Source: Saccharopolyspora dendranthemae (GTDB lineage Bacteria > Actinomycetota > Actinomycetes > Mycobacteriales > Pseudonocardiaceae). Taken from it: a stretch of 64,000 nt of DNA. A program made the translations under genes and the position numbers. The stretch lies in assembly GCF_007829955.1 (NCBI RefSeq), contig NZ_VIWX01000002.1:1054001-1118000 (forward strand), read 5' to 3'. The notes under the pieces are model-generated. The model was not told the origin of the DNA, searched no databases, and was given only the letters and a program-made list of their open reading frames with translations. This document shows positions 45,846-55,097 of this stretch, in pieces; the first letter of the stretch is position 1, and each line of letters opens with the position of its first letter.

Positions 45846-46460
45846 TCACTTGATGGCGAGCTGCTGACCCGGGAAGATCACGTTCGCGTCCTTCACGGCC
45901 GAACGGTTCTTGTCGAAGATCGACTCCCAGCTCACGCCCTGGTCCTGCGCGATCGAACCCAGGGTGTCACCCGACTGCACGGTGTAGGTGCCCTCGACCT
46001 TGACGGTCTTCTTGACCGGGTTCTTCTTCTTGGTGGTGGACTTCTTCTCGGTGCTCTTCTTGCTGCTGCCCGATTCGGCGTCCTGGTGCTCGGCACTGCC
46101 GCCCTTGGTCAGGCCGGCCTTCTTCGAGCACACCGGCCACGCGCCCGGGCCCTGCGCCTGGAGCACGCGCTCGGCCACGGCGATCTGCTGCGACTTGCTG
46201 GCCTGCGCGGCGTTCGAGCCGTAGCTGTCGCCGCCGTAGGCCGACCAGGTGGACTGGTTGAACTGCAGGCCACCGTAGTAACCGTTGCCGGTGCTGATGT
46301 TCCAGTCGCCACCGCTCTCGCACTGCGCGACGGAGTCCCACGTGGACTCCGAGGCCGCGTTGGCCGGGAGGGTCATGGCGAACGGAGCGGCGACCGCAAC
46401 GCCGGCGACGGCGACGCGGGTGAGGTTGCGACGGGTGGTGGACTTGCGGTGCTTGCCCAT
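45846..46460 (-). CDS. Resuscitation-promoting factor with LysM
   Basis: Secreted peptidoglycan-cleaving enzyme of 204 residues: signal peptide (about 1-36, cleaved after ANAA), Rpf lytic transglycosylase domain (about 37-112, ESTWDSVAQCESGGDWN carrying the catalytic Glu, and GYYGGLQFNQSTWSAYGG), a Lys/Ser-rich linker, and a C-terminal LysM (YTVQSGDTLGSIAQDQG) that binds peptidoglycan. It belongs to the RpfB/Rpf-LysM group that acts in spore or dormant-cell revival. Its structured leader (46479-46619) may carry a c-di-AMP riboswitch. Confidence 0.92.
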   Translation of the reverse strand: MGKHRKSTTRRNLTRVAVAGVAVAAPFAMTLPANAASESTWDSVAQCESGGDWNISTGNGYYGGLQFNQSTWSAYGGDSYGSNAAQASKSQQIAVAERVLQAQGPGAWPVCSKKAGLTKGGSAEHQDAESGSSKKSTEKKSTTKKKNPVKKTVKVEGTYTVQSGDTLGSIAQDQGVSWESIFDKNRSAVKDANVIFPGQQLAIK

Positions 46461-46478
46461 TGTCAGTCTTGTCTCCAG

Positions 46479-46619
46479 CAACGCCTTCGTGCCGTTCCAG
46501 CCCTGGGGCTCCGTGCGGCCGGCTCTGCCGTCCGCACCGGGTTCCCGGCGGTCGTCACGTCCCTGCCCGCAATGCAGTCTCGGGGTTTCGGAAAGCCCGC
46601 CGGGCAGGGTTCGGCGCTG
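46479..46619 (-). promoter_or_regulatory. Structured rpf 5' leader, ydaO/c-di-AMP riboswitch candidate
   Basis: Outer stem CAGCGCC (46613-46619) with GGCGTTG (46479-46485), followed by GAA and a 9-bp stem CCCTGCCCG / CGGGCAGGG, and a GGGAACCC element, resemble the beginning of the ydaO class known before actinobacterial rpf genes. The second conserved core (CAGCTAAC) was not found in its usual place; a similar CAGCAAGCCCGG lies upstream of the stem. Thus the class is uncertain. Confidence 0.4.
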
Positions 46620-46685
46620 CGGACTTCCGGGCTTGCTGTCGGCTCGGGGGCGCCGACGCCAGGCAACGCTACGTAGCTGAAAAGT

Positions 46686-46702
46686 GTGAACAAAACTCAC
46701 AG
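46686..46702. promoter_or_regulatory. CRP-like inverted repeat in rpf promoter region
   Basis: TGTGA-N7-TCACA. CRP/GlxR sites normally have N6, so the spacing is one base too long. Weak candidate. Confidence 0.3.
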
Positions 46703-46829
46703 CCAGTGGCGCTCGTCATAGAAACGCAACCAAGATCGCGACGATGTTGGTGTTTTAGCTGGTCATTTCTTGATCAGAAATGCGTTATTCACCTGAAATC
46801 AAACCACGCAGGGTGAGACTTGAACCACT

Positions 46830-46849
46830 ACTCACTCACGTGAGTGACT
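46830..46849. repeat. Palindrome at the end of the fdh operon
   Basis: ACTCACTCAC / GTGAGTGACT, one mismatch in ten, overlapping the stop of the NrfD gene. Possible terminator stem or operator for rpf. There is no T-tract. Confidence 0.45.
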
Positions 46850-47771
46850 ACTGGAGGTCACCATCCGAACTCGATCTGTGCACTTCGCCACGGACTTCGG
46901 ACCCTGGTGCGCCCACGCGTTCGCGCTGGGGCTCGACGACGTAGCGGGGATCGCGGGCCGTTTCCCGGCCTGCTTCGAACACTCCGTAGCGAGTGGCGAC
47001 CGCCCCGAGCGTCAAGCAGGCCCCCGCCGCCACACCGGCCGCGCGGCTGCGCCCGGCCGCCAGCGCCAGCCCCGCGCCCACGGCGGTGGTCGCCCGCGCC
47101 ACGCGCAGCACCGCGCCCGCCCGTCCGGTGCGGTAGGCCTCCGCGGCCAGGCCCAAGCGGGCCTCCATCCGCCTGCTCGCGGCCAGTTCCAACGCCGACC
47201 CGGCCACAGCCATCCGGCGCGCCGGGCGGGCTTGCGCAGGCGCCGCGACCAGCCCGACCGCCCCGGCGCTGGCGACCGCGCTCCCGGCGAACACGAACGG
47301 CAGCTCCCGGTAGGCCTCGTGCCAGCCCGGCACGGCGGTGTCGGCCAGCAGGACCGCGGTGTAGGTGGTCATCGCGGGTGCGAGGAAGCCCGCCAGCACT
47401 CCGGCCGCCTTGCCCGGCACCGGCAGCAGCCCGGTGAGCTCGCTGGCGGCGGCCGCCCCGGCCAGGCCCGAGAAGGGCGCGAGGATCCAGGACCCCACGC
47501 TCAGCGGTGAGGTCGGTTTGAACACCCGCAGCATGTGCAGGAACCGCGCCGGCCGTCCCAGGTCGTGCACCAGGGCTCCGACGCTCGCCGTCGCGCCCAC
47601 CGCCGCTGCCACCCGACCGGCCCGCGCCAGGTGCCGACGACCGGTGAGATCCGCCAGCAGCGCCATCGTCGAGGACGCTCCGGCCATGCCGCCGAGGTAG
47701 AGGTAGGCCGGGACGTCCGGGACCTTCCACACCGGTTCCTTGAGCACCGGCAGCCCGTAGTAGGAGCTCAC
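46848..47771 (-). CDS. NrfD/PsrC-family membrane subunit of formate dehydrogenase
   Basis: Integral membrane protein of 307 residues with about eight helices. It begins YYGLPVLKEPVWKVPDVPAYLY, as in NrfD proteins. It anchors the dehydrogenase to the membrane and passes electrons to quinone. GTG start (GGAGG 5 bases before) overlaps the FdhB stop by 4 bp, so it is coupled. It is the third gene of the operon. Confidence 0.85.
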   Translation of the reverse strand: MSSYYGLPVLKEPVWKVPDVPAYLYLGGMAGASSTMALLADLTGRRHLARAGRVAAAVGATASVGALVHDLGRPARFLHMLRVFKPTSPLSVGSWILAPFSGLAGAAAASELTGLLPVPGKAAGVLAGFLAPAMTTYTAVLLADTAVPGWHEAYRELPFVFAGSAVASAGAVGLVAAPAQARPARRMAVAGSALELAASRRMEARLGLAAEAYRTGRAGAVLRVARATTAVGAGLALAAGRSRAAGVAAGACLTLGAVATRYGVFEAGRETARDPRYVVEPQRERVGAPGSEVRGEVHRSSSDGDLQ

Positions 47772-48631
47772 CTGCGCCTCCCGAGGAAGGATCCCGCGAT
47801 CAGCGCCGCTGCGGTGAGCGCCCCCGCGGCCGCGTGCCGCCACATCGAGGGCAGGTCGCGCGTCGTGACGACCGGATCCGGCGGCAGGCCGTAGACCTCG
47901 GGCTCGTCGAGCAGCAGGAAGAACGCGCCGTCGCCGCCGACGCCGTCGGTCGGGTCGTGGCCGTAGAGCCGCGCGCTGGTCACGCCCTGCTCGTGCAGCT
48001 CGTCGACCCGCAGCGCGGCGCGCTCCCGCAGCTCGTCGAGGGGTCCGTACTGGATGGACTCCGTCGGGCAGGCGGTGGCGCAGGCGGGCATGAGCCCGGC
48101 CCCCAAGCGGTCCTGGCACATCGTGCACTTGGCCGCGCCGCCGGTGTCGGGCCGCATGTCGATCACGCCGTAGGGACAGGCCGGGACGCAGTAGCCGCAT
48201 CCGTTGCACACGTCGTCCTGCACCAGCACGGTGCCGTGCTCGGTGCGGATCAGCGCGCCCGTCGGGCACACGTCGAGGCAGGCCGCGTGCGTGCAGTGCT
48301 TGCAGACGTCGGAGGACATCAGCCAGCGCACCTGCTGCTCATCCGGCGCGCCGAAGGCGGGCATGCCGAGTTCCTCGGGGGTCCCGCTCTGCTCGACGAA
48401 GGCGACGTGCCGCCAGGTGGTTCCGCTGAGCGCCTCGGTGTTGTCGTAGGACATGCCCGTCAGGTCCATGCCGTCCTCGGGCAGCAGGTTCCACTGCTTG
48501 CAGGCGACCTCGCACGCCTTGCAGCCGATGCACACGCTCGTGTCGGTGAAGAACCCCGCGCGCGGCTGCGGCGGGTACCCGGTCTCCCCCGCCGGGTCGT
48601 CGAGCGGTCCCGACAGCCGGTTGACGCTCAC
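47768..48631 (-). CDS. Formate dehydrogenase iron-sulfur subunit (beta)
   Basis: Protein of 287 residues with four [4Fe-4S] cluster motifs: CIGCKACEVAC, CKHCTHAACLDVCP, CNGCGYCVPACP and CTMCQDR...CATACP. A C-terminal helix (HAAAGALTAAALIAGSFLG) may anchor it. It relays electrons from FdhA to the NrfD subunit. GTG start 48631 with GGAAGGAGG, only two bases after the FdhA stop. Confidence 0.93.
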   Translation of the reverse strand: MSVNRLSGPLDDPAGETGYPPQPRAGFFTDTSVCIGCKACEVACKQWNLLPEDGMDLTGMSYDNTEALSGTTWRHVAFVEQSGTPEELGMPAFGAPDEQQVRWLMSSDVCKHCTHAACLDVCPTGALIRTEHGTVLVQDDVCNGCGYCVPACPYGVIDMRPDTGGAAKCTMCQDRLGAGLMPACATACPTESIQYGPLDELRERAALRVDELHEQGVTSARLYGHDPTDGVGGDGAFFLLLDEPEVYGLPPDPVVTTRDLPSMWRHAAAGALTAAALIAGSFLGRRR

Positions 48632-48633
48632 GC

Positions 48634-51600
48634 TCAGCCTCCTTCCACTCTCGGGTCGTCCGCGTGCTCGGTGCCGGTGCGCTCGTCGATGCCCGCGCGG
48701 TCGCGGTACTCGGCGACCAGGCGGTTGAGCGCGGCGGCGCGCGGTCTGCGCCCGGGCCGGACGTCGCAGGCCCCGGCCTTGGTCTCCATGATGTGCACGT
48801 TGGGGTCCAGCGCCACGCCGATGAGCTCGTTGGCGGCGTCGCCGGTGGTCAGCCCGTTGGGTCCCCAGTGCCAGGGGATGCCGATCTGGTGCAGCGTGCG
48901 CCCGCCGATCAGCAGGGGCCGCATCCGCTCGGTCACCATCACCCGGCCTTCGATGGCGCTGCGGGCGGTGACGACGGTGGCCCAGTCGCCGTGCTGGAGA
49001 CCTCGTTCGACCGCCAATTCCGGGGAGACCTCGAGGAACATGGCCGGGGCGAGCTCGCTGAGGTGGCGCAGCCAGCGGCTCATGCCGCCCGCGGTGTGGT
49101 GCTCGGTGAGCCGGAACGTGGTGAACACGTACGGGAACACGTCGCTGCCGGGTTCGTCGCCGCTGGGCTGGTAGCGGTTCTCCGGGCGCGAGTGGATCTG
49201 CCGCGCGGGGTTCCGCTGCTGGTGCGGGTGCAGCAGGTTGGCGACCGGTGATTCCTGCGGCTCGTAGTGCGCGGGGAACGGACCGTCGACGAGACCCGCG
49301 GGTACGTAGAGCCAGCCGCGCCCGTCGCTCTGCATGATGAACGGCTCGGTGCCCGCGATCCCCGCCGGCCCGACGGCGCCGTCCTCCGGCTGGTAGTCGG
49401 GGCGCTTGGTCTTGTCGAAGTCGGGGACGTCGTGGCCGGTCCACTCGCCTCGCCCGTCGTCCCACCAGACGTAGGCCTTGCGGTCGCTCCAGGGCTTGCC
49501 GTCGGGATCGGCCGAGGCGCGGTTGTAGAGGATGCGGCGGTTGGCCGGCCACGCCCAGCCCCACTCCGGCGCGACCCGGTCCTGCTGGTCGGCGGGAACG
49601 CGGCGGGCGGACTGGTTGACGCCGTCGGCCGTCACGCCGCAGTAGATCCAGCAGCCGCATCGGGTGGATCCGTCGGAGCGCAGCTGCGGGTAGGCCGACA
49701 GCGGGCGGTCGTCGCCGTCGTAGCCGTTGATCTCGGCGAGCACGGCCTCCGCGCTGGGTTCGGCGATCTCCCCGTGCGTCGGGTAGTCCCAGGTCAGCTC
49801 CAGCACCGCGCGGTCGCGCTCGTCCTCACCGGTGAGCTTCTCCCTGATCCGGCGGCCGAGGTGGTAGTAGAACCACAGGTCGCTGCGCTGGTCCTCGGTC
49901 GGTTCGACGGCTTTGTGGTGCCACTGCAGGAGGCGCTGGGTGTTGGTGAACGACCCGTCCTTCTCGGTGTGCGAGGCGGCGGGCAGGAAGAACACCTCGG
50001 TGCCGATGTCGGCGGTGCGCATCTCGCCGGTCTCGATCTCGGGACCGTCCTTCCAGAAGGTGGCGGTCTCGATCATGTGCAGGTCGCGCACGACCAGCCA
50101 GTCCAGCGCGGCCAGGCCCATGCGCTGCTGGCGGGCGTTGGCGGTGCCCACGGCCGGGTTCTCCCCGATGACGAAGTAGCCCTGGCACTTGCCCTCGATC
50201 TGGTCGAGCACCGTTTGGAAGGTGCCGTGGTCACCGGTGAGCCGGGGCAGCCGGTCGAAGCAGAAGTCGTTGTCGGCGGTGGCGTGCTCGCCCCACCAGG
50301 ACTTGAGCAGGCTGACCAGGTAGGACCGGATGTTGGCCCAGTAGCCGCAGGCCAGCTCGTCGTCGGCGACGAAGGACTCCAGGTCGGTGTCGGTGTGCGC
50401 GTGCGGCATCGGGATGTAGCCGGGCAGCAGGTTGAACAGGGTCGGGATGTCGGTGGAGCCCTGGATGCTGGCGTGCCCGCGCAACGCCAGGATGCCTCCG
50501 CCGGGACGGCCGATGTTGCCCAGCAGCAGCTGCAGGATCGAGGCGGCGCGGATGTACTGCGCGCCGACGGTGTGGTGGGTCCAGCCGACGGCGTAGGCGA
50601 TGGCCGAGGTGCGGTCGCGCCCGGAGTGGGCGACGAGCTGGTCGGCGACCCAGGCGAAGTCCTCCTGGGAGATGCCGCAGATCTGCTCCACCACGTCCGG
50701 GGTGTAGCGCGCGTAGTGGCGCTTGAGCAGCTGGAACACGCAGCGCGGGTGTTCCAGCGTCGGGTCGGATTCGGGGTGCCCGTGGTAGACGGGCCCGCCG
50801 GATCCGCTGCGCTCGGGGCGGCTGGCGGCGCGTTCCCGGCCGTGCCTGCTGGTCGGTGCCTGCTCGGTCCCGTGGCCGCCGACGGCGGGTGCGGCCTGGC
50901 TGCCCTGGTACTGCCAGGTCGTGACGTCGTAGCTGCCCGCCTCGGGGTCGAAGCCGGAGAACAGGCCGTCGAGGTCCTCGGTGTCGGCGAACTCCTCGCC
51001 GACGATCATGGCCGCGTTGGTGTAGGCGACCACGTAGTCGTGGAAGTGCGCGTCGCTGCTGAGCACGTGGTTGATCAGCCCGCCGAGGAACGCGATGTCA
51101 CTCCCGGCCCGCAGCGCGAGGTGCTTGTCCGCCACCGCCGAGGTGCGGGTGTAGCGCGGGTCGACGTGGATGATCTTGGCGCCGCGCTTCTTGGCCTCCA
51201 TGACCCACTGGAAACCGACCGGATGGGCTTCGGCCATGTTGGAGCCCTGGATGAGGATGCAGTCCGATTCGGCGAGGTCCTGCTGGAAGGTGGTGGCGCC
51301 GCCACGCCCGAAGGAGGTGCCCAGACCGGGCACCGTGGAGGAGTGTCAAATGCGCGCCTGGTTCTCCACCTGGAGCGCGCCCAGGGCGGTGTAGAGCTTC
51401 TTCATGAGGTAGTTCTCCTCGTTGTCGAGGGTCGCTCCTCCGAGGCTCGCGATGCCCATCGTGCGCCGCAGCGGCCTGCCTTGGTCGTCGGCGTCCTCCC
51501 AGGTCGCGTCGCGGGTGGCCAGCACCCGATCGGCGATCATGTCCAGCGCGACGTCGAGGTCGAGGTCCTCCCACTCGGTGCCGTGCGGACGGCGGTAGCG

Positions 51601-51909
51601 GACCTTGGTCTCGCGCAGCGGTGAGGTGACCAGCTCCCGGCTGGCCGAGCCCTTGGGGCACAGGCGCCCGCGGCTGATCGGCGATTCCGGGTCGCCCTCG
51701 ATCTGGGTGATGCGGCCACCGGAGGTGAAGATCCGCTGGCCGCATCCCACGGCGCAGTACGGGCACACCGAGCGCGTGACGTCGTCGGCGTCACTGGTGC
51801 GAGCCCGCAGCTCGTCGGTGCGCCGGGACCGCGACGCCGGGCCCCTGCCCAGCCGGTCGGGCCCGGTGAGCTGTCGCAACACCGGCCAGTTCAGCCACGT
51901 GGCCGCCAT
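48634..51909 (-). CDS. Selenocysteine-containing formate dehydrogenase catalytic subunit (alpha)
   Basis: Molybdopterin enzyme of 1091 residues that oxidises formate to CO2, with an in-frame UGA at 51346-51348 read as selenocysteine (residue 188) in the motif NQARI-U-HSSTVPGLG. A naive annotation would split it into 187- and 899-residue fragments. The N-terminal [4Fe-4S] motif CPYCAVGC...C is at residues 49-87, and the sequence has the Fdh N-type insertions. There is no Tat signal (no twin-Arg followed by a hydrophobic stretch), so the protein is likely cytoplasmic. A SECIS hairpin lies after the UGA. The ATG 51909 is first in frame. Confidence 0.95.
51305..51348 (-). promoter_or_regulatory. 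Bacterial SECIS element in fdhA mRNA
   Basis: The UGA is followed by 18 nt and the apical loop GGUCU (51323-51327), closed by the 7-bp stem GGUGCCC / GGGCACC (51328-51334 and 51316-51322). The E. coli fdhF SECIS, as I remember it, has the same loop and the same 18-nt spacing. It directs SelB-dependent insertion of Sec. Confidence 0.94.
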
Positions 51910-51953
51910 GTCCCGGAGGGTACCCAGCCTGTCGATCTCTCACACCTCGCGCG

Positions 51954-52364
51954 TCACGGGTGCAGGGCGAGTCCCTTGCAGACCTTGTCGACGGCGTTGC
52001 GCGGCCCGTGCACGGCGAACCCGACGAGGTCGAGGTCGTCGGTGGAGCGTTCGGCGACCACACCGCGGTTGTCGGTGTCGTTGCCGGTCTTGAACATGCC
52101 TTCGGAGTAGATCGCCGTAGGCATGTCCCGCGCGACGGCGCGGGCGTGGCTTCGCGCCAGCTCGTCGGCGGACGCCGCGTGGACCAGCACGGGAAGTCCG
52201 AGCAGCGGGAGGTACTCGCGGCCGTCGGCGTCGACGTAGTCCTCGCCCATCAGTTCCGGGTGAGCGGCGGTGATGCCGCTGGCGAGGAAGGCGGTGACGT
52301 TGAGCCGCTGCCAGCCCGCCAGGTCCTCGCGCACCACCACGGCGATCTTCGTTCGGTGTGCCAT
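51954..52364 (-). CDS. DUF2000 family protein
   Basis: 136 residues; recognisable as DUF2000 by the LVVREDLAGWQRLNVTAFL-like start and GFAVHGPRNAVDKV at the end. Function unknown. It lies 44 bp upstream of fdhA on the same strand and is divergent from an AraC gene, so it may be cotranscribed with the fdh operon. Confidence 0.82.
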   Translation of the reverse strand: MAHRTKIAVVVREDLAGWQRLNVTAFLASGITAAHPELMGEDYVDADGREYLPLLGLPVLVHAASADELARSHARAVARDMPTAIYSEGMFKTGNDTDNRGVVAERSTDDLDLVGFAVHGPRNAVDKVCKGLALHP

Positions 52365-52447
52365 GCGCCGATCTCAGCCCCTCGGCGGGCGCGAGGTCTT
52401 GAACGCTGGTGCGCCGGCCGTTCCCCGCGGCGGTGAACAATGGGGGC

Positions 52448-53293
52448 ATGAGCCAGGAGTGGGTCTCCTACCGGCGTTCGCCCCGGGTACCGGTCGAGGT
52501 GATGCGCGCGCACTTCGAGCACCACCGCTACGACCTGCACGCCCACGAGTCCTACTCGTTCGGCTGCACGGAGCTGGGCGCGCAGACCTTCCGGTGCAGG
52601 GGCGCGCAGCGCACCAGCGCGGAAGGCATGGTGATGGCGTTCAACCCGGAGGACCCGCACGACGGGCACGCCGCGGACGAGGGCGGCTTCACCTACCAGA
52701 TCGTGCACCTGTCCCCGGAGCTGATCGGGGACGTCCTCTCCGACGAGGCCGGTCGGCCGGTGGGGCTGCCGCTGTTCGCCGAGCCGGTGCTGCACGAGCC
52801 GGGCCTGGCCGCCGCGCTGCGCGAGGTGCACGCCGCGCTCACCGGCGGCGAGAGCGCGCTCGCGCAGGACGAGGCGCTGCACCGGGCGGTGCGGACGATG
52901 GTCCGGCTGGGCGCGGTCACCGCCGCTCCCCCGGGCTGGACCGCGGAGACCCGGCGGGAGGACGACGGTCTGCGGCAGGTCCGGGAGCTGCTGCACGCGG
53001 AGTTCGCCACTGACGTCGAGACGGCACGGCTGGCCGAGATCAGCGGCCGGAGCCGGTTCGCGCTCTACCGCGCGTTCCGAGACCTGCACGGCCTCACTCC
53101 CGGCGAGTACCAGCGGCAGCTGCGGGTGCGCTGCGCGCGTCGATCGCTGGCGTCCGGGCGGACTCCGGCCGAGGCGGCGGCGGAGGCCGGCTTCGCCGAT
53201 CAGAGCCATCTGACCAGGTGGTTCCGCCGGTACTACGCGATCACCCCGGCCCGGTTCCGAGATGCCGCGCTCGGTCAGCCCGTGGCGTCGTAG
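52448..53293 (+). CDS. AraC family regulator
   Basis: 281 residues. N-terminal cupin/AraC-binding domain (about 15-150) with DLHAHESYSFGCTELG, C-terminal HTH (about 180-270) ending in the AraC signature. ATG 52448. Divergent from the DUF2000 gene, whose 5' end is 84 bp away. It may control DUF2000 and perhaps fdh. Confidence 0.88.
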   Translation: MSQEWVSYRRSPRVPVEVMRAHFEHHRYDLHAHESYSFGCTELGAQTFRCRGAQRTSAEGMVMAFNPEDPHDGHAADEGGFTYQIVHLSPELIGDVLSDEAGRPVGLPLFAEPVLHEPGLAAALREVHAALTGGESALAQDEALHRAVRTMVRLGAVTAAPPGWTAETRREDDGLRQVRELLHAEFATDVETARLAEISGRSRFALYRAFRDLHGLTPGEYQRQLRVRCARRSLASGRTPAEAAAEAGFADQSHLTRWFRRYYAITPARFRDAALGQPVAS

Positions 53294-53916
53294 AGCAGGC
53301 GCTCGTAGCGCTCGGCGGAGTAGTAGTGCTCGAGCTCGGCCATCGAGTCGTGCGGGCGTTCGAGCTCCTTGGCGATGTGCGCGCGGGACGGAACGGCGTC
53401 GGGGTCCCAGGTCTGGGGGTCCCAGAGCCGCGAGCGCAGGAACGCCTTGGAGCAGTGGTGGAAGACCTGCTCGACCTCCACCAGGAGCGCGACGCTGGGC
53501 CGATGGCCCTTCACGACCATCCGCTCGAAGAACGGGGCGTCGCGCAGCAGCCTCGCGCGGCCGTTGATCCGCAGCGTGTCGCCGCGTCCGGGGAGGAAGT
53601 AGATGAGGCCCACGTGCGGGTTGGCCAGCACGTTGCGGAAGCCGTCGACGCGGCGGTTGCCGGGCCGTTCCGGGAGGGCGATGGTGCGCTCGTCGAGCAC
53701 GAGGGTGAACCCGGCGGGGTCGCCCTTGGGCGAGACGTCGCACCGGCCCTCCGCGTCGGAGGTCGCGACCAGGCAGAGGGGCGACGCGGCCAGCCACTCG
53801 CGGTCCAGCGGGTGCAGCGCGGAGCGTTCCTTGTCCAGGACCCGCTGCAGCGGTGCGCCGACGGCCTCCTCCAACTCCTCGGTCGAGGTGATCTCCGTCA
53901 GCCCGTCGCGTTCCAC
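53275..53916 (-). CDS. PPOX-type FMN-binding protein (MSMEG_1061-like)
   Basis: 213 residues, split-barrel flavoprotein: CLVATSDAEGRCDVSPKGDPAGF near 48-70, and PGRGDTLRINGRARLL. It is likely to bind FMN or F420. GTG start at 53916. It overlaps the AraC 3' end by 19 bp, tail to tail. Confidence 0.85.
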   Translation of the reverse strand: MERDGLTEITSTEELEEAVGAPLQRVLDKERSALHPLDREWLAASPLCLVATSDAEGRCDVSPKGDPAGFTLVLDERTIALPERPGNRRVDGFRNVLANPHVGLIYFLPGRGDTLRINGRARLLRDAPFFERMVVKGHRPSVALLVEVEQVFHHCSKAFLRSRLWDPQTWDPDAVPSRAHIAKELERPHDSMAELEHYYSAERYERLLYDATG

Positions 53917-54047
53917 GGTTCCTCCCCAGGTCGCCTCCGACCGAGGCTACGGGTCCGCCTGGGTCCCAGGAAGCGTTTTTGCGCGGGGTCGCCCGGTCCC
54001 GCTTCCGGGCGACCCCGCTTCCCCTCCGGTCCCCCGACCGGGGTCCT

Positions 54048-55097
54048 TCACAGATCGACGGCGATCGGCCCCCGCCCTCGATCCACGCAGAGCGCCACGT
54101 CGTCGCCGCGCGCCCGGCCGCGCCTGCGCACCTGGCCGGACAGCAGCGGGACGTGGCAGGTGCCGCAGAAGCCCTGACGGCACGAGTAGGCGACCTCCGG
54201 CATCACCTCGCCGATCGCGTCCAGCGCGGTGCGGTCGGCGGGCACCTCGACCGTTCTGCCGCTGCGGGCCAGCTCCACGCTGAAGGCCCGGCCGTCGATG
54301 ATCGGGGGCGCCGAGAACCGTTCCCAGTGCAGGCCTCTGGCGGTGCTGCCGGGCAGGTCCAGGCGCAGCGACGTGATCATCGGCACCGGACCGCACGCGT
54401 AGACCGCGGCGCCCGGCGGCGCGTGGGCGAGCAGTTCGCCGCCTGCCGCGGGAACGCCGAACTCCGTGTCGGGACGGATCCACACGCGTTCCGCCGGTAG
54501 GTCGCCGATCTCGCCCAGGAACGGCATCGACGCACGCGATCGTCCGGTGTAGACCAGCCGCCAGTCGGCGCCGCGGGTCCGGGCGGCGCGCACCATCGGC
54601 AGGATCGGGGTGATCCCGATGCCGCCCGCGACGAAGAGGTAGGAGCGCCCGCGGACGAACGGGAACGCGTTGCGCGGACCGCGCGCCACGATCCGGTCGC
54701 CCTCGCAGAGCTCGTCGTGGATCTCGCGGGAACCGCCCGCGCCTTCGGCCAGGCGCCGCACCGCGATTCGGTAGTGGCGCCGCTCCCCCGGCGGCCCGCA
54801 CAGCGAGTACTGCCGCGTGCGGCCCGAGGGCAGCAGCACGTCCAGGTGCGCGCCGGGCTGCCAGGCGGGCAGCGGTCCGCCGCCGGGTCTGCTCAGCCGG
54901 AGGCTGCGCACGCCGTCGGCTTCGGCCCGGATCTCGGAGATCACCAGGGGCAGGTCGTGGTCGACCGCGCGTGCTGGTCCGGCGTCGCGGCGGCTGTTGC
55001 GGTGCAGCCACTCCACGCCGCCGACGACCCGGTCCAGCACGCGCATCAGCCGGTTGGGTCCGGCGGTCCCGGTCGGCTCCGGTCGGGTCTCGGCCAT
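54048..55097 (-). CDS. PDR/VanB family ferredoxin-reductase-type oxidoreductase
   Basis: 349 residues: FAD/FMN-binding barrel (with RQYSLCGPP near 94-102), NAD-binding domain (FVAGGIGITPIL near 155-166), and a C-terminal plant-type [2Fe-2S] ferredoxin with CRQGFCGTC and a final Cys. This single-chain reductase passes electrons from NAD(P)H to an oxygenase or hydroxylase. It is in the operon with the metal-hydrolase and the EphD-type gene, with an adjacent start and stop. Confidence 0.9.
   Translation of the reverse strand: MAETRPEPTGTAGPNRLMRVLDRVVGGVEWLHRNSRRDAGPARAVDHDLPLVISEIRAEADGVRSLRLSRPGGGPLPAWQPGAHLDVLLPSGRTRQYSLCGPPGERRHYRIAVRRLAEGAGGSREIHDELCEGDRIVARGPRNAFPFVRGRSYLFVAGGIGITPILPMVRAARTRGADWRLVYTGRSRASMPFLGEIGDLPAERVWIRPDTEFGVPAAGGELLAHAPPGAAVYACGPVPMITSLRLDLPGSTARGLHWERFSAPPIIDGRAFSVELARSGRTVEVPADRTALDAIGEVMPEVAYSCRQGFCGTCHVPLLSGQVRRRGRARGDDVALCVDRGRGPIAVDL

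Noticed and set aside
46686..46702. True CRP site
   Set aside because: Spacing is 7 bases, not the standard 6; kept only as a weak candidate.
46805..46835. T-arm-like sequence GTGGTTCAAGTC on the minus strand
   Set aside because: The T-stem does not pair and no acceptor or anticodon arm is found.
51346..51348. Stop codon splitting the formate dehydrogenase into two genes
   Set aside because: The reading frame, family sequence and SECIS hairpin show the UGA encodes selenocysteine.
49267..51624. 785-residue plus-strand frame antisense to fdhA
   Set aside because: Val/Gly-rich shadow of the coding strand; no domain, and it spans the Sec codon region.
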